Below, one piece after another: positions 35,372 through 47,278 of a DNA stretch of 64,000 bases. The stretch is from the NCBI GenBank assembly GCA_037954235.1, contig JBBMOA010000004.1, forward strand, positions 15,000,601 through 15,064,600. The letters run 5' to 3'. Every line of letters starts with the position of its first letter. The stretch's first letter is position 1. The notes under the pieces are model-generated. The model was given only the letters and a program-made list of their open reading frames with translations. It was not told the origin of the DNA and did no database searches. The translations under genes were made by a program, and so were the position numbers. The stretch is from Aulostomus chinensis. Lineage: Eukaryota > Chordata > Actinopteri > Syngnathiformes > Aulostomidae.

Positions 35372-35456
35372 TGCAACTCGTTTTCTTTCCAAATCTTGAT
35401 TAGATCTGAGGTGATGCCAGCATCCAGGAGCAATCGGTTCACCAGCTCCACGTTAC
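35372..35456 (-). CDS. cacna2d1: cacna2d1 exon 19
   Basis: This 85-nt exon completes Cys and encodes NVELVNRLLLDAGITSDLIK then IWKENEL (residues 503-530). It matches the mammalian [23 protein letters not shown]. Acceptor CTTCAG, donor GTAAGT. Confidence 0.92.
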
Positions 35457-37208
35457 CTGAAGAGCAAAACAGAATCGACATCTGTAAAAGCCATTGGTGT
35501 GATCAGAAATGGTCGGAGTGAATATCTGAGTGTCCAGTGTGTCTCATTTTTAAGATGATGTTATCTTTTTTGGGGTTTAAGACCTAAATAATCTGGAAAA
35601 GTATTGGTTTGAGTAACAGGTATCTCCAGGAATGTGTTAAATAAATGTACGAGGAGTATCAGTAACCGACGAGGAATGACGGGATGAAAAAAAAAAAAGC
35701 AATAAAAAAAACAAGGAAAGAAAAATAAGATCTGCGTGTATATGATTCGAGAAAAAGAATTTGGGAGAGTTGGAAACATTTCTTAAAAAGCATTTTACTT
35801 TAAATTCTGAGCTCATCCATCTGGGATTAGGGGGATGACCTACTCGACTTCCTGATCTGTAGGACACATTTTATTTTCAAGGTATTAAAAGTGCTTCAGG
35901 TGTTTTATTACAACACAAAGAGCAGAGGGATAATATTTCATCAAAGTGTTGCCTCTGAAACAAGATAGCGTGAAAATACGCGGTCAAATATGCAAGCGCA
36001 CGCCGTCTCCGAGGGGTACGCTAGTTGGTGGAGGTGTAACAAATTACTGTCCGAGGCATCTGACAAGACCACATGACAAACATTACAGGTCGTAAAGCTG
36101 GTTTGGCCATTTTTTTTTTGCCGTGCCCACCACTTTGAACTCTGTGACAACCTGCTTCAGTCCATTAACATCGAGGCTCGTCGATTTACCCCCGCCGCCT
36201 CCCTCAAAACCTTTATAACACACCACACACATCAGAGAAAACAGCTGGTGTAACACTTTATTTCACCCCCACCTTTTCCTCGTCTTTGCAGTGGTTTTCA
36301 TTAGGGATCCTTTATTGAAGGCAGCCCAGGAATTCCTAATGTACTTCAACTTCTTCGCCACTGCAGTGGCTTAACCAAGCAAAGCGTGTAACAATACTCA
36401 AGCCACCAATAGTCCGCATGGGCCCTACTCTCTCTCTCTCTTTCTGTGCTCCGCGTGGACCCCATTAAACTAGCAGCTAATAATGGGGAAGGTAATATTT
36501 CAATTGGGTAAAAAGTTTTATTGGCTGGATCATTTTGACGTGCTTTAAGTGAGTTGTTAAAACGTTTTTTTTTCTTCCAAATCAGCATTCAGAAAGCTTT
36601 TGTAATGATAAAAATGATGCGCATCAATGAGTACAAGCCATGAATGTTCCTTATGCGCTGGTCAGATGTTTGGGAGAAGGTCCGCCGGCCCCTGATTTGG
36701 GTTTTATTGCTCCGCTCGTGCTCTCGGCTTGACGTGTCCTGCTCTTTCTCACAAACACACAGTAATTGGATGAGGTCGAGCGGCTATAGGTGGGGTGTGG
36801 AAGGCATATTACTTGTGAATATTGTGTGTGTGTGTGTGTTTGGGGGAGTGTATGTGTGTCACTTCTAAGCCGATGTGCCTCACACATGTGCACTCAGGCG
36901 TGTGATGGTCAGACTTTTAGAGTTAGCATCAAATGGGTGACATGAACACAGGGGGCTCCACATTACAAAGCTTTGCCTGGTCATGCACACCAAACCATCC
37001 ACCCAGACCTGCACAGAGAGAGAGAGAGAGAGACCTCTGGGAATAAGTTTCTGCTGGCCCTCTTCCATTAAATGTTCAATGCACACCTAAATGCCAGATG
37101 GCTGAGATTCATTCACTTCTATGTGCTACGGCAAATCCTATGAAGTCCAGCAGCACTTTAAGATGTAAATATGAGTCTGCAGTGAGAGCACGACCTTCTA
37201 ATACTCAC
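35457..37208 (-). other. intron 18
   Basis: A (GT)n near 36824-36840, a (GA)n at 37016-37033 and a short A run at 35687-35699. No exon was seen. Confidence 0.65.
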
Positions 37209-37315
37209 ACATCGGGTTGTTTGGAGTCTTTGTATCAATGTAATTGTTGAACTCCATGAGGAACTCCGTGTTGCTTTTGTCCTTGTCAGGTGGTTTCAGG
37301 TCCTTGCAGTACACC
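37209..37315 (-). CDS. cacna2d1: cacna2d1 exon 18
   Basis: This 107-nt exon encodes VYCKDLKPPDKDKSNTEFLM then EFNNYIDTKTPNNPM (residues 467-502) and ends one base into a Cys codon. It corresponds to the mammalian DYCNDLK..NTEFLLNFNEFIDRKTPNNPSC. Acceptor CCTCAG, donor GTGAGT. Confidence 0.93.
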
Positions 37316-37972
37316 CTGAGGAAGACAACACAACTTTTTAAGAGAACCGCGCTAATTTTCCTTTAGGATATTCTATGAAAGCGCGAAGAACACCTCCTCC
37401 TCGGAGAATGCGTGGGTGCACAACAGCAGCTGTGCTAATTCTGTTTGTGTTGATGCTACTGCTGCTATGTTGATTAACGTGCACTGTCCTAATTCAATTA
37501 ACTCAAGAAAATAAAACTAAATAAATTTACATAATCATGGAAATTTATTCGGAAATTTTCTTCAACTCCCCAAAAATACTGAATCGCATCTCAAATTATT
37601 TTCGCTCACTTCTTTTTTTGGGGGGGGGGGGTTATTGACCATTATATTGAAAACGGGTCTTGCTGGTCTCACATCCAGAACAAAATCAAGATGATTTCCA
37701 GAGGCTGAAACGTTCTTTCAACAACAACAACAAAAAAAACAGCTAAAAGCTACATCCCCGTATCAGCCAAGAACACCCTTCAGGATCCATCATCTACAAT
37801 TTGATCCAGACCACCCATGTTAATACCCATCTTTCCACCGAATGTCATCTTAGTCCATCTATTAGTTTTGAGATGCTCATACACAAATAGACAAACAGCG
37901 GTAATAAATAACCGAGTCATGCCAGGAGAAGGTGACCTATTCAACTCCATTTAAAACAAAATGGAAACTTAC
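37316..37972 (-). other. intron 17
   Basis: An 11-base G run near 37620. The rest is unique. Nothing recognised. Confidence 0.65.
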
Positions 37973-38033
37973 CTTGGTGCAATGAGTGTATAGCCATATT
38001 CATCAAACTTGTCTGCCAGCAGGCTTTCAGAAA
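37973..38033 (-). CDS. cacna2d1: cacna2d1 exon 17
   Basis: This 61-nt exon, joined to exon 16, gives F then SESLLADKFDEYGYTLIAPR (residues 447-466). SET/SES..DxFxExGYTxIAPR is the family signature just after the alternative region. Acceptor TCACCAG, donor GTAAGT. Confidence 0.93.
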
Positions 38034-38340
38034 CTGGTGAAAGGTACAAAATATGAGTATTCACACTGAGGAGGTTCATGACAAGAAGCAATAACACGTA
38101 GGTGAGATGGTGCTCCACTGGGACACCTGCTGGATATTTAACATCGTACCATCAAGGGAGAACTCCTACGACAGGGATCAAAAACTGAAATTACGTTTCA
38201 CCTTTTACCCACAGAACAGAAAACACATTAGCGACATTGCTCTACAAACTGTACATCACGGATGCTAATGTTGCTAAGATGTTTAGCTAAAATGTAGCAT
38301 AAGTTAAGGCCTTAAATTCCAGAGGAAATACATTTGTAAT

Positions 38341-38527
38341 CGTCTGCAGAGCCAGACAAGAAGAAAGATATCCTTTTCTCTTCTGTGGTGGCCTCAAGAG
38401 GCTAAGAAAGGTTTGCTAACACTTACCATCCACGACCAGTCATTGTGCTAAGCTAACTATGGCCTGCCCAATTCTAATCCACGCACAGAGAGAAGGGTAT
38501 CCACCTTCTTGTCTGGCTCTGCAGATG
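38341..38527. mobile_element. MITE-like inverted-repeat element
   Basis: The left arm starts CGTCTGCAGAGCCAGACAAG, and the right arm is the reverse complement (CTTGTCTGGCTCTGCAGATG at its end). Similarity continues through GATATCC/GATACCC and TTCTCT, giving arms of about 45 bp around a roughly 95-bp centre. Transcribed, it would form a strong hairpin about 190 nt downstream of microexon B. Confidence 0.7.
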
Positions 38528-38719
38528 ATGGCAAGTATGGGTATTTCCCCGCCCCCCAAAAAATGTTGTGTTCCTTTACAAGCAGCTTCAGCTTAAAATC
38601 AGGTATAAATGACAGGGACCACGCGACTCAGACTTAGCTGAGCATGCTGGGTAAAATGACAGACAAGGCGTAAGAACAGGAGGAGAGAGATATGAAAGTA
38701 AATAAAATCAAATACTTGC

Positions 38720-38728
38720 CATCTTTCC
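38720..38728 (-). CDS. cacna2d1: candidate 9-nt alternative microexon, copy B
   Basis: Nine bases, GGAAAGATG on the coding strand, lie between a T-rich tract ending CACTCAAG and the GC donor GCAAGTATT. In frame this inserts W-K-D-V in place of F, giving ITQAK-WKDV-SES. That resembles the mammalian alternative insert ending KMKDSE. The phase is correct on both sides. It is paired with copy A through shared flanking sequence and a shared upstream hairpin. Confidence 0.42.
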
Positions 38729-38865
38729 CTTGAGTGGAAAAAAATCCCAGCAGAGAGAGAGTGAGCGAACGAGAGAATCATCCCCCCGGGGGAGGTAAAG
38801 ACGAGAGGGAAAAGAAAAGGGAAAAAAAAGAAAGACACGGGTAAAACCACAGGGGTTAAAGGTGA

Positions 38866-38906
38866 CAATATTTTATTCACAGAACAAGTCCTGAATAGAA
38901 ATATTG
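38866..38906 (-). promoter_or_regulatory. intronic hairpin upstream of microexon B
   Basis: The arms CAATATTTTATTCA and TGAATAGAAATATTG form a 14-bp stem with one bulged base and a 12-nt loop. It lies 137 nt upstream of candidate microexon B. It is homologous to the copy A hairpin, and surrounding bases (GCATT on one side, GGGTTA-like on the other) also match. Confidence 0.55.
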
Positions 38907-39599
38907 CATTCCAAACAGAAGATTTGAGGCTTTTGGATGTAAATGCTGCCGGCGAACAAGAGGAGAGGCTTAGAATGTGGTCAGGCTGTTTTAACCTCAC
39001 GATTTAGGGTTTTTAGCATTAGTATTTGCATTCTTTTGGAGAAACAGTAAATCTGGGGAGTGTATTACACTTCAATGATGTATTTGCATTACAGTGCAGT
39101 ACATCAGAACGAACAATATCAACCGCAGCTCTGTTGTGCATAATGCTCCTCTGACAGTGTCTAAAAGCACATCGGCGAGGTTATTTTACTGTACAGCGAA
39201 ATTTCTCATGACGACACCGGCTACTCCTCGCCCTCCCTGGTGGTCATGATTAGGATATAATTGCACCCATGTGCTCGTCCCTTTGATATTTGGTCAGCAC
39301 TTACTAATCCAACAAAATATCGAGTAATGATGGATAGCGTGGAGATTTAGGGAGTGACGAGTGATTGTAATTTCTTTTTTAGGGATATTTTGTGAATCGG
39401 CTACAATCCATCCAAAATATGAATGGATATCAAAATGGAGTCCCACACTTGAAGACATGCAAGACAAGAAATGTAACATAGGGAAGAAGATCAAGGCCAC
39501 AATAAGAATTAAAAACATAAAAGGTTTGATTTAATTAATGTCTCAATTGGAGACCCCCCCCCCCCCGAATTATGATTGTTATCAAGGCGCCCAGACTTT

Positions 39600-40030
39600 T
39601 CCCCCAGAATTCTGACATTTAATAAGAATATTATTTTGACAGTAATATTTCTGAGAGAGAGAAAGTCAGAATCCAGAGCAAAAAAAAAAAGAAAAAGAAA
39701 TCAGAAATGTTAGGTTTCGATTCAGATTTTAAAGTAAGAATTTTGACATCAACTTCTCAGATTTCAAACTTTCAGTAAAAGAAATGTGATTAATTCTCAA
39801 AATTCAATTTTCTACCCTCAAAAATTGACTCAAAACTGAATTCTGACTTTTCCCCGACATATTATTTGGGGTCAAAATCCTGAGATGGAAATCATAATTC
39901 TATCAAATACCAAAATTCATAATTCTGGGTTTAGCATCAGAATTCAACATCAGGGCTTTGAGAGAAGTCAGAATTAATAATGAGAATGAAGTCAGAATTT
40001 GGAGTTTAAAAGTGAAAATTCATACATATT
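39600..40030. repeat. degenerate GAATTC/TCAGAAT-rich array
   Basis: Short words CAGAATT, AATTCTGA, GTCAGAAT and TCAAAATTC recur every 20-40 bp without a fixed period. It looks like an eroded satellite-like array. Confidence 0.5.
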
Positions 40031-40779
40031 TTTTTCTAGGCGTTTTTCCTCAAAATATTTCCACACGGCCTTAATGGTCCTCTGTCCTCGACATCCCAAA
40101 GACACGTGAACATGTTATTAAGCTGACGTTTCCATTGTGCATCACTTTCAGTTCAGCTGTGAAAAACACTCTCTGGCTCTTTTTCGAGTCAACGAACAAA
40201 AATGGAACAGATGACAAAGCACACAGGAGGACAAACACAAGTGGATGAAGAGCAATCATTTGGAGCTCGTTATGAGTTATTTAACAAGGTTCTAAATCAC
40301 AAAGTGAGTCAAAACAGAGGAGAAGGCAGAAGAGCAGCGACTCATGCTTTAGGTGCAGACTCACAGCCTGCCCCTTTATGGCTTCACCTTTAAATAATGC
40401 AAACATCCTGTCCTGTGTTTTTCCTGCTACAGCCAGTTAGTGCCAAAACCACATCTGAGGACTATTGGAACAGGTGGGGGTTAAATACAGACATGCACAC
40501 ACAGGCAGACACACTCTGGCGCTCTGTGTGGGCACTCCTTGCATGCGAGGCACCGCTTCTGAGAGCAGACACCAGCTTGATTCAGTGCAACAGAGTTGTC
40601 ATTATCACTCACAAGCCACTAAATGAAGAAAAACAGATAGGGGGGGGGGACAAAAATGCATCTGTGTTTGTGAGGACGCAGTGCCACGTAGCATTAGTCG
40701 GCGCCGGGAGTTGCTGATGTTGTAAGAATGGGAGGGAGACAAGGGGTTCGGAGGTGAAGCACAGGAGGAGAATACTTGC

Positions 40780-40788
40780 CCAAATATG
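40780..40788 (-). CDS. cacna2d1: candidate 9-nt alternative microexon, copy A
   Basis: Nine bases, CATATTTGG on the coding strand, lie between CCCTGCAG and GCAAGTATT. Spliced between exons 16 and 17 they would keep the frame and replace F by S-Y-L-V after ITQAK. The donor is GC-type (GCAAGT), which is rare but strong otherwise and is often associated with alternative exons. The paralogous copy B is 2,060 bp downstream. No transcript evidence is available. It could also be a non-functional remnant. Confidence 0.4.
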
Positions 40789-40914
40789 CTGCAGGGATCC
40801 AACACACCGGGAATGGTCAAAAGACGAGGGGGGGGGGGGGGAGATAAAAACATGAGGAGAGGAAAGTGGGAATAAAGAACAGAGTGGGACAGGAAAGAAG
40901 CCAACAGGGTTACA

Positions 40915-40952
40915 CAATATTTTATTCAAACTGACATTGAATAAGAATATTG
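40915..40952 (-). promoter_or_regulatory. intronic hairpin upstream of microexon A
   Basis: The arms CAATATTTTATTCAA and TTGAATAAGAATATTG form a 15-bp stem with one bulged base and a 7-nt loop. It lies 127 nt upstream (in transcription) of candidate microexon A. The arms and the bulge are preserved in copy B while the loop is not. Confidence 0.55.
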
Positions 40953-41539
40953 CATTTAAAAAGGAAAGAACTCTAGGGGTTTTTAGGTATATTAATGAGG
41001 ACAAGAAGAATTACGTCCTCGTGGTTGCAAACCACCGAAGAGTTCAAATTTGAAGGATATTATTAAAAAGGTAATACAACATGTAAAACACACCAGAAAT
41101 CTATTTTTGCACATTGTTATGATGTTACACTGAAGTTGGCATTAACATTTCTGATTGCAGGTGTTTTCACCTCAGTTTATCCTTGAATTAGGGTCAAATA
41201 CATGCTTGTGAGGCCACAGTGACCTTTGACCTTGACCTTTGACCGCTGATTTCTAACTGTGCTCATTATTTAATCCCAGAAGATGTTCGTGCCAGAGTGA
41301 ATGTTTCTGAAAATCGCTCATCATCTCCGTGGCATGAAAAACAACCTCAACGTAGCGAAAGCATTCAGTTTTGAGTTTTTTTGATCGGGATTCGGGGTTC
41401 AGCTGTTAGCGCTTCCACGGTCGCGTAACACATCCATGTCAGTTACAAAAAAAAGTGCAGAAACATTGGTGGATTTTCATGTTTTAAGTGCAAATATTCT
41501 ACTATATGTCCATCGTCATCTTCTGCTTATTCCTTACTA

Positions 41540-41885
41540 GTAAGGGTCGTGGGGGGGCTGGAGCCTATCCCAGCATCAACGGGCGAGAGACAGGGTTCAC
41601 CCTGGATAGGTCGCCAGTCCATCGCAGGGCCAACACATAGAGACAGACAACCATTCACACTCACAGTCACACCTACGGTCAATTTAGAGTATCAATCAGC
41701 CTCGTCCCCTCTTGATGTCTTTGGACTGTGGGAGGAAGCTGGAGTACCAGAGAGAACCCACACAGGAACAGGGAGAACATGGAGACTCACACAGAAAGAT
41801 CCTGCGCCCGTGCCGGGACTCGAACCCGGAACCTTCTTGCTGTGAGGCCACAGTGCTGACCACTGCACCACCGTGCAGCCCTCTA
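41540..41885 (-). mobile_element. tRNA-derived SINE (fish dispersed repeat)
   Basis: On the minus strand it begins GGGCTGCACGGTGGTGCAGT (pol III A-box region), with GGTTCGAGTCCCGG (B box) about 30 bp later. It then has the very common fish body with TCCACAGTCCAAAGACAT-like and GGCGACC..CCAGGGTG segments, ending GGATAGGCTCCAGCC. It is near full length and only moderately diverged. Confidence 0.8.
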
Positions 41886-42232
41886 CTATATGTAATTTGG
41901 AATATTTTCTTTAAAAAAATGACATCTCTGCTCCCTTTTCTCTTTACTTTTCAATGATATTTGGAAATTAATATCTGAGGTAAAGAAAAAAAAGAAGAAA
42001 AAGTCCTGTTTTTTTCCCACTTGTCTAATTACTTTTTCCACAATATTCCTCAATTTCCGACAACGACCTAAAAAATGTCAATAAGACCATTTTCATACGC
42101 TCACATCATTAATGATTGGAAGTAAAAAAAAAAAATCCAAAAAACAACAACAACCCCAAAACATGAATTTTATCTTTGTGAATTGATGAACTCTGACTGG
42201 GGGTGGGCTTGTCTTTACTGAAGCCAAGCAAA

Positions 42233-42268
42233 ACACACACACGCGCGCGCGCGCACACACACACACGT
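42233..42268. repeat. (CA)n(CG)n alternating tract
   Basis: CA units flank about 7 CG units. Z-DNA potential. Confidence 0.93.
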
Positions 42269-42418
42269 ACTCATGCACACTTGCACAATAAAACTGTCCT
42301 TTGAGTAACACTATAAGTCAATGACATCTTTTACTAGAGGGAGGAGAGCTCAAAAGAAACATGACAATGCCACACATATGGAACCTCTGATCCGCTATAT
42401 AGTACTCGATAAGCCCCC

Positions 42419-42443
42419 CACACACACACACACACACACACAC
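42419..42443. repeat. (CA)n microsatellite
   Basis: About 12 CA units after a C run. Confidence 0.93.
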
Positions 42444-42787
42444 CAAGAGCTACTTAGCTGTAAACGAACTGATGAGTACGATATGTGCGAAAGGGGACAC
42501 TGGAGCCACTCGTCCCGCTGTCTGGTGACAAAAACTTTTGAAGGGCACCACAACTGAGAGCGTGTGTTGCCATAGCAAAACAAGAGGCGACACGCAGGGC
42601 TGGTGCAGGGGAGTGTGTGTGTGGCGCTATAAGTGATGGATGGGAACCATAAGCTCCGGATCGAGCATTATCCCAGCAGAACTGTAGCAGTGTTTTTCCA
42701 GCATGCGCTAAATGGAAGCTAATTTTTTCAGAGTGGAAACAGTAAGAACGAAGAAAAAAAAAAGAGGGATTTAATTGGTTTACTTAC

Positions 42788-42864
42788 ATTTTGCTTGGGT
42801 GATTGTGTCGCCAATTGTGGCCCGGATGTAATGCATGCTGTAGTCAGGGAGGACCAGGGCTAGG
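42788..42864 (-). CDS. cacna2d1: cacna2d1 exon 16, before the alternative region
   Basis: This 77-nt exon completes Ser and encodes LALVLPDYSMHYIRATIGDT then ITQAK plus one base (T) of the next codon (residues 421-446). ITQA(R/K) immediately precedes the region where mammalian transcripts carry alternative short exons. Acceptor TTTTAG, donor GTAAGT. Confidence 0.93.
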
Positions 42865-43743
42865 CTAAAAGTGGACACACACACATTAAACACATTTGTA
42901 AAACTGCATCAACAAAATCTGTCTAAATACAGCCAATTAGTGCAAAAAGACTTCTTTTTTTCAAAGCCATACGCCACCCAAAAGTGTAATTTGTTAATTA
43001 TTTCTTTCAAAAACCAAATTCCACATTTTATACTCGTGAAGACATTCTTTTTCCCCTGCGTGGCATCTTGGCGACTCTCATTGTCAAAAAATGCCAGCCA
43101 CATATTGTTAGCTTGAAGCTAATGGAGACCGACAACTGAAGAAAGCAAAACATCTGTTGGCCAACAATGAAAAGCATCATCCAGTTTAATCCAAGCCTTT
43201 TTTTTTTTTTTTTAACACTTGCAGTTTGGTGTGTTCATGTCCGATGATTGAGCACACAGCTGGAGAAAGAAACTTGGATTACGCTGGATGACGACAAGCT
43301 TGAGAGTTTTTAAATGGATGTTTTGGACACTTTTGCAGTTGTTAGTAGTCGGTCTCCATTAGCTTTAAGCTAAAAATGTGCGTCTGGCTATTTATGAATT
43401 CTAAAGTCACCAAGAAGTCATGCAAGGAGGGAGGGGGGGGGTTCAAGACACTTAAGTTAGTAATCCTCACTCTGTGCATGGTGCAAAATACAGCATCACA
43501 GCACCACTACAAATCTCTGAATAAAAAGAATCATAACTTGATGTTTCTCATAAATCAGCTCATATTGCATCTGCATTTTCTCTTAAACTTGAAACCGTGG
43601 ATGAGTCACAAAGTTGTTTTACACAAATGTGATCCAACTTGCAATGTGTGTCCATGAAACGCATCTGGAACGCTTCTATTTTCGCTTCATGAGCAACATA
43701 TTTTTACACCCCCCCCCCCCCCCAAAAAAAAGATGTAATTTAC
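42865..43743 (-). other. intron 15, with a long inverted repeat
   Basis: Holds the inverted-repeat element at 43100-43380 and a 15-base C run at 43710-43724 close to the exon 15 donor. Confidence 0.7.
43100..43380. mobile_element. MITE-like long hairpin element
   Basis: The left arm TTAGCTTGAAGCTAATGGAG and the right arm CTCCATTAGCTTTAAGCTAA are complementary. Complementarity continues inward through ACCGAC/GTCGGT and again at CATCCAG..AATCCAAG versus CTTGGATT..CTGGATG. Most of the 280 bp therefore folds into one imperfect hairpin around a T17 run. No coding capacity. Confidence 0.75.
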
Positions 43744-43805
43744 CTGTAATCTGTCCCTTTAACCGGTGCAAAGGTGTAGGTTCTCTGAGCCAGGTCGATG
43801 TAGCG
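43744..43805 (-). CDS. cacna2d1: cacna2d1 exon 15
   Basis: This 62-nt exon encodes RYIDLAQRTYTFAPVKGTDY plus two bases of a Ser codon (residues 401-420). RYID.. RTYT..PV.GTDYS is conserved in alpha2delta-1. Acceptor CTACAG, donor GTAAAT. Just downstream in the intron is a long C/G homopolymer. Confidence 0.93.
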
Positions 43806-43904
43806 CTGTAGCAGTTTGGTTCAATTAGTATTTGGTGGAGTTCAGCGCTGTAAATTTACATTTTCTAAGCAGATGTTCTTCTCAACAATACAATACAAAG
43901 TTAC

Positions 43905-43976
43905 CTCATCTTGGGATTTCACCAGTGCAGATATTGTGTAATTCCCCAGCTGACCATCGATCATTTTCCTCCTTAT
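43905..43976 (-). CDS. cacna2d1: cacna2d1 exon 14
   Basis: This exon has 24 codons, phase 0 (residues 377-400): IRRKMIDGQLGNYTISALVK then SQDE. KMIDG and LVKSQDE match the family. NYT is a possible glycosylation site. Acceptor TTATAG, donor GTAACT. Confidence 0.93.
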
Positions 43977-44068
43977 CTATAATCAAAAACAGAGAATCAA
44001 ACTATATTTAGACTTTTCAATGCTATTGGTTCTGATATGAGACAATGAATTATAGAAGTTTTCCAAAC

Positions 44069-44140
44069 CTCCACTTTGATGTCGCTCTCCATTTCTGCAT
44101 CGAGGAAGTCCAGTGTTACAGGTTCATGAAACTCGGCGGT
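44069..44140 (-). CDS. cacna2d1: cacna2d1 exon 13, probable cassette exon
   Basis: This exon has 24 codons, phase 0 at both ends (residues 353-376): TAEFHEPVTLDFLDAEMESD then IKVE. It aligns with the segment of mammalian CACNA2D1 that overlaps a known alternatively spliced region, and its length of 72 nt allows frame-neutral skipping. The donor GTTTGG is weak, which fits regulated inclusion. Acceptor TACGCAG. Confidence 0.92.
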
Positions 44141-46458
<2,318 letters not shown>

Positions 46459-46462
46459 TTAC

Positions 46463-46546
46463 AGTGAACCGTGGTGTGAGCCTCTTGATATCTTCCAGGG
46501 AGACGTCAATCGCCATAACACCCAGGATGAGCTGGTTTTGAGATTT
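46463..46546 (-). CDS. cacna2d1: cacna2d1 exon 11, Cache start
   Basis: This exon has 28 codons, phase 0 (residues 300-327): KSQNQLILGVMAIDVSLEDI then KRLTPRFT. NQLILGVMxxDVSLEDIKRLTP is the conserved start of the first Cache-like domain of alpha2delta. Acceptor TTCAG, donor GTAAGA. Confidence 0.95.
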
Positions 46547-47215
46547 CTGAATGAACGCAAAAAACAACACACACACAGGAGAGTCGGCCTCTAAAGCATC
46601 ACTGTAAGACCTAATCATGAATCCTGTTGCTCTTTCTGGATGAGTCCAGTTCCTCTGTGCATTTTGAATGATTTCAAGGAAATGGGGCGCAATTGAAATC
46701 TGGAAAGTCTCATTCCCAAAAGCTTAACATACCGCCATGAGTCACTGACAAGGCATTTCCAGCCTTGTTTTGCAGTCATGGCGGAAGTAACCCGGAGTCT
46801 CTCGGGGTAGACATGTAAACTCATCTTGAACCACTTAGCTACCGGATCAGATTGTTTGTCTCTCTGATCTGCAGGTTTGATCTCTCCTTTTTTTTTTATT
46901 TTTTATTTCTGCTTTATGACAAACTAGGTTCTTTTCCTGTGGATGCATGTGGGAGAGCTTTGAGGGACCTCGGTCTCAACAGAGGACGCAGGGAAGAGCC
47001 ACAAGAAAGCGAGGGATGAAAGAAAAGGATGAGACGGTGATTAAGAGGATTCAGATTGTTGTGTATTTGTTTATTTTGTTCTCTCTTTTTTTGGTCTGAT
47101 AAACATGGCCTGTCAAAAAACCACAGAAATTAAATGTACCATGGGGTCAAAATGTCAGACACACAGTTAGTAACTAGATAAATGGGAAAGTGTGTGTGTG
47201 CAATCTTCTGCTTAC
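46547..47215 (-). other. intron 10
   Basis: Unique sequence, T-rich near 46888-46905. Nothing recognised. Confidence 0.65.
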
Positions 47216-47278
47216 CCTTGAGCCTGTGAAGGTCTTGTTGAAGACTGGTAGAGTTCCTGTGATCACCAGCCCCAGCTC
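47216..47278 (-). CDS. cacna2d1: cacna2d1 exon 10
   Basis: This exon has 21 codons (residues 279-299): ELGLVITGTLPVFNKTFTGS plus Arg. It contains the N-glycosylation sequon NKT. Acceptor CTATAG, donor GTAAGC. It starts phase 0 and leaves the frame at phase 0. Confidence 0.93.

Larger units (their letters stand above)
38034..42787 (-). other. intron 16, 4.75 kb, with duplicated microexon modules
   Basis: The longest intron among exons 6-32. It holds the inverted-repeat element 38341-38527, module B (38720-38910), a block of degenerate CAGAATT/GAATTC-rich short repeats at 39600-40030, module A (40780-40952), a SINE at 41540-41885, and CA/CG tracts at 42233-42268 and 42419-42443. Confidence 0.75.
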
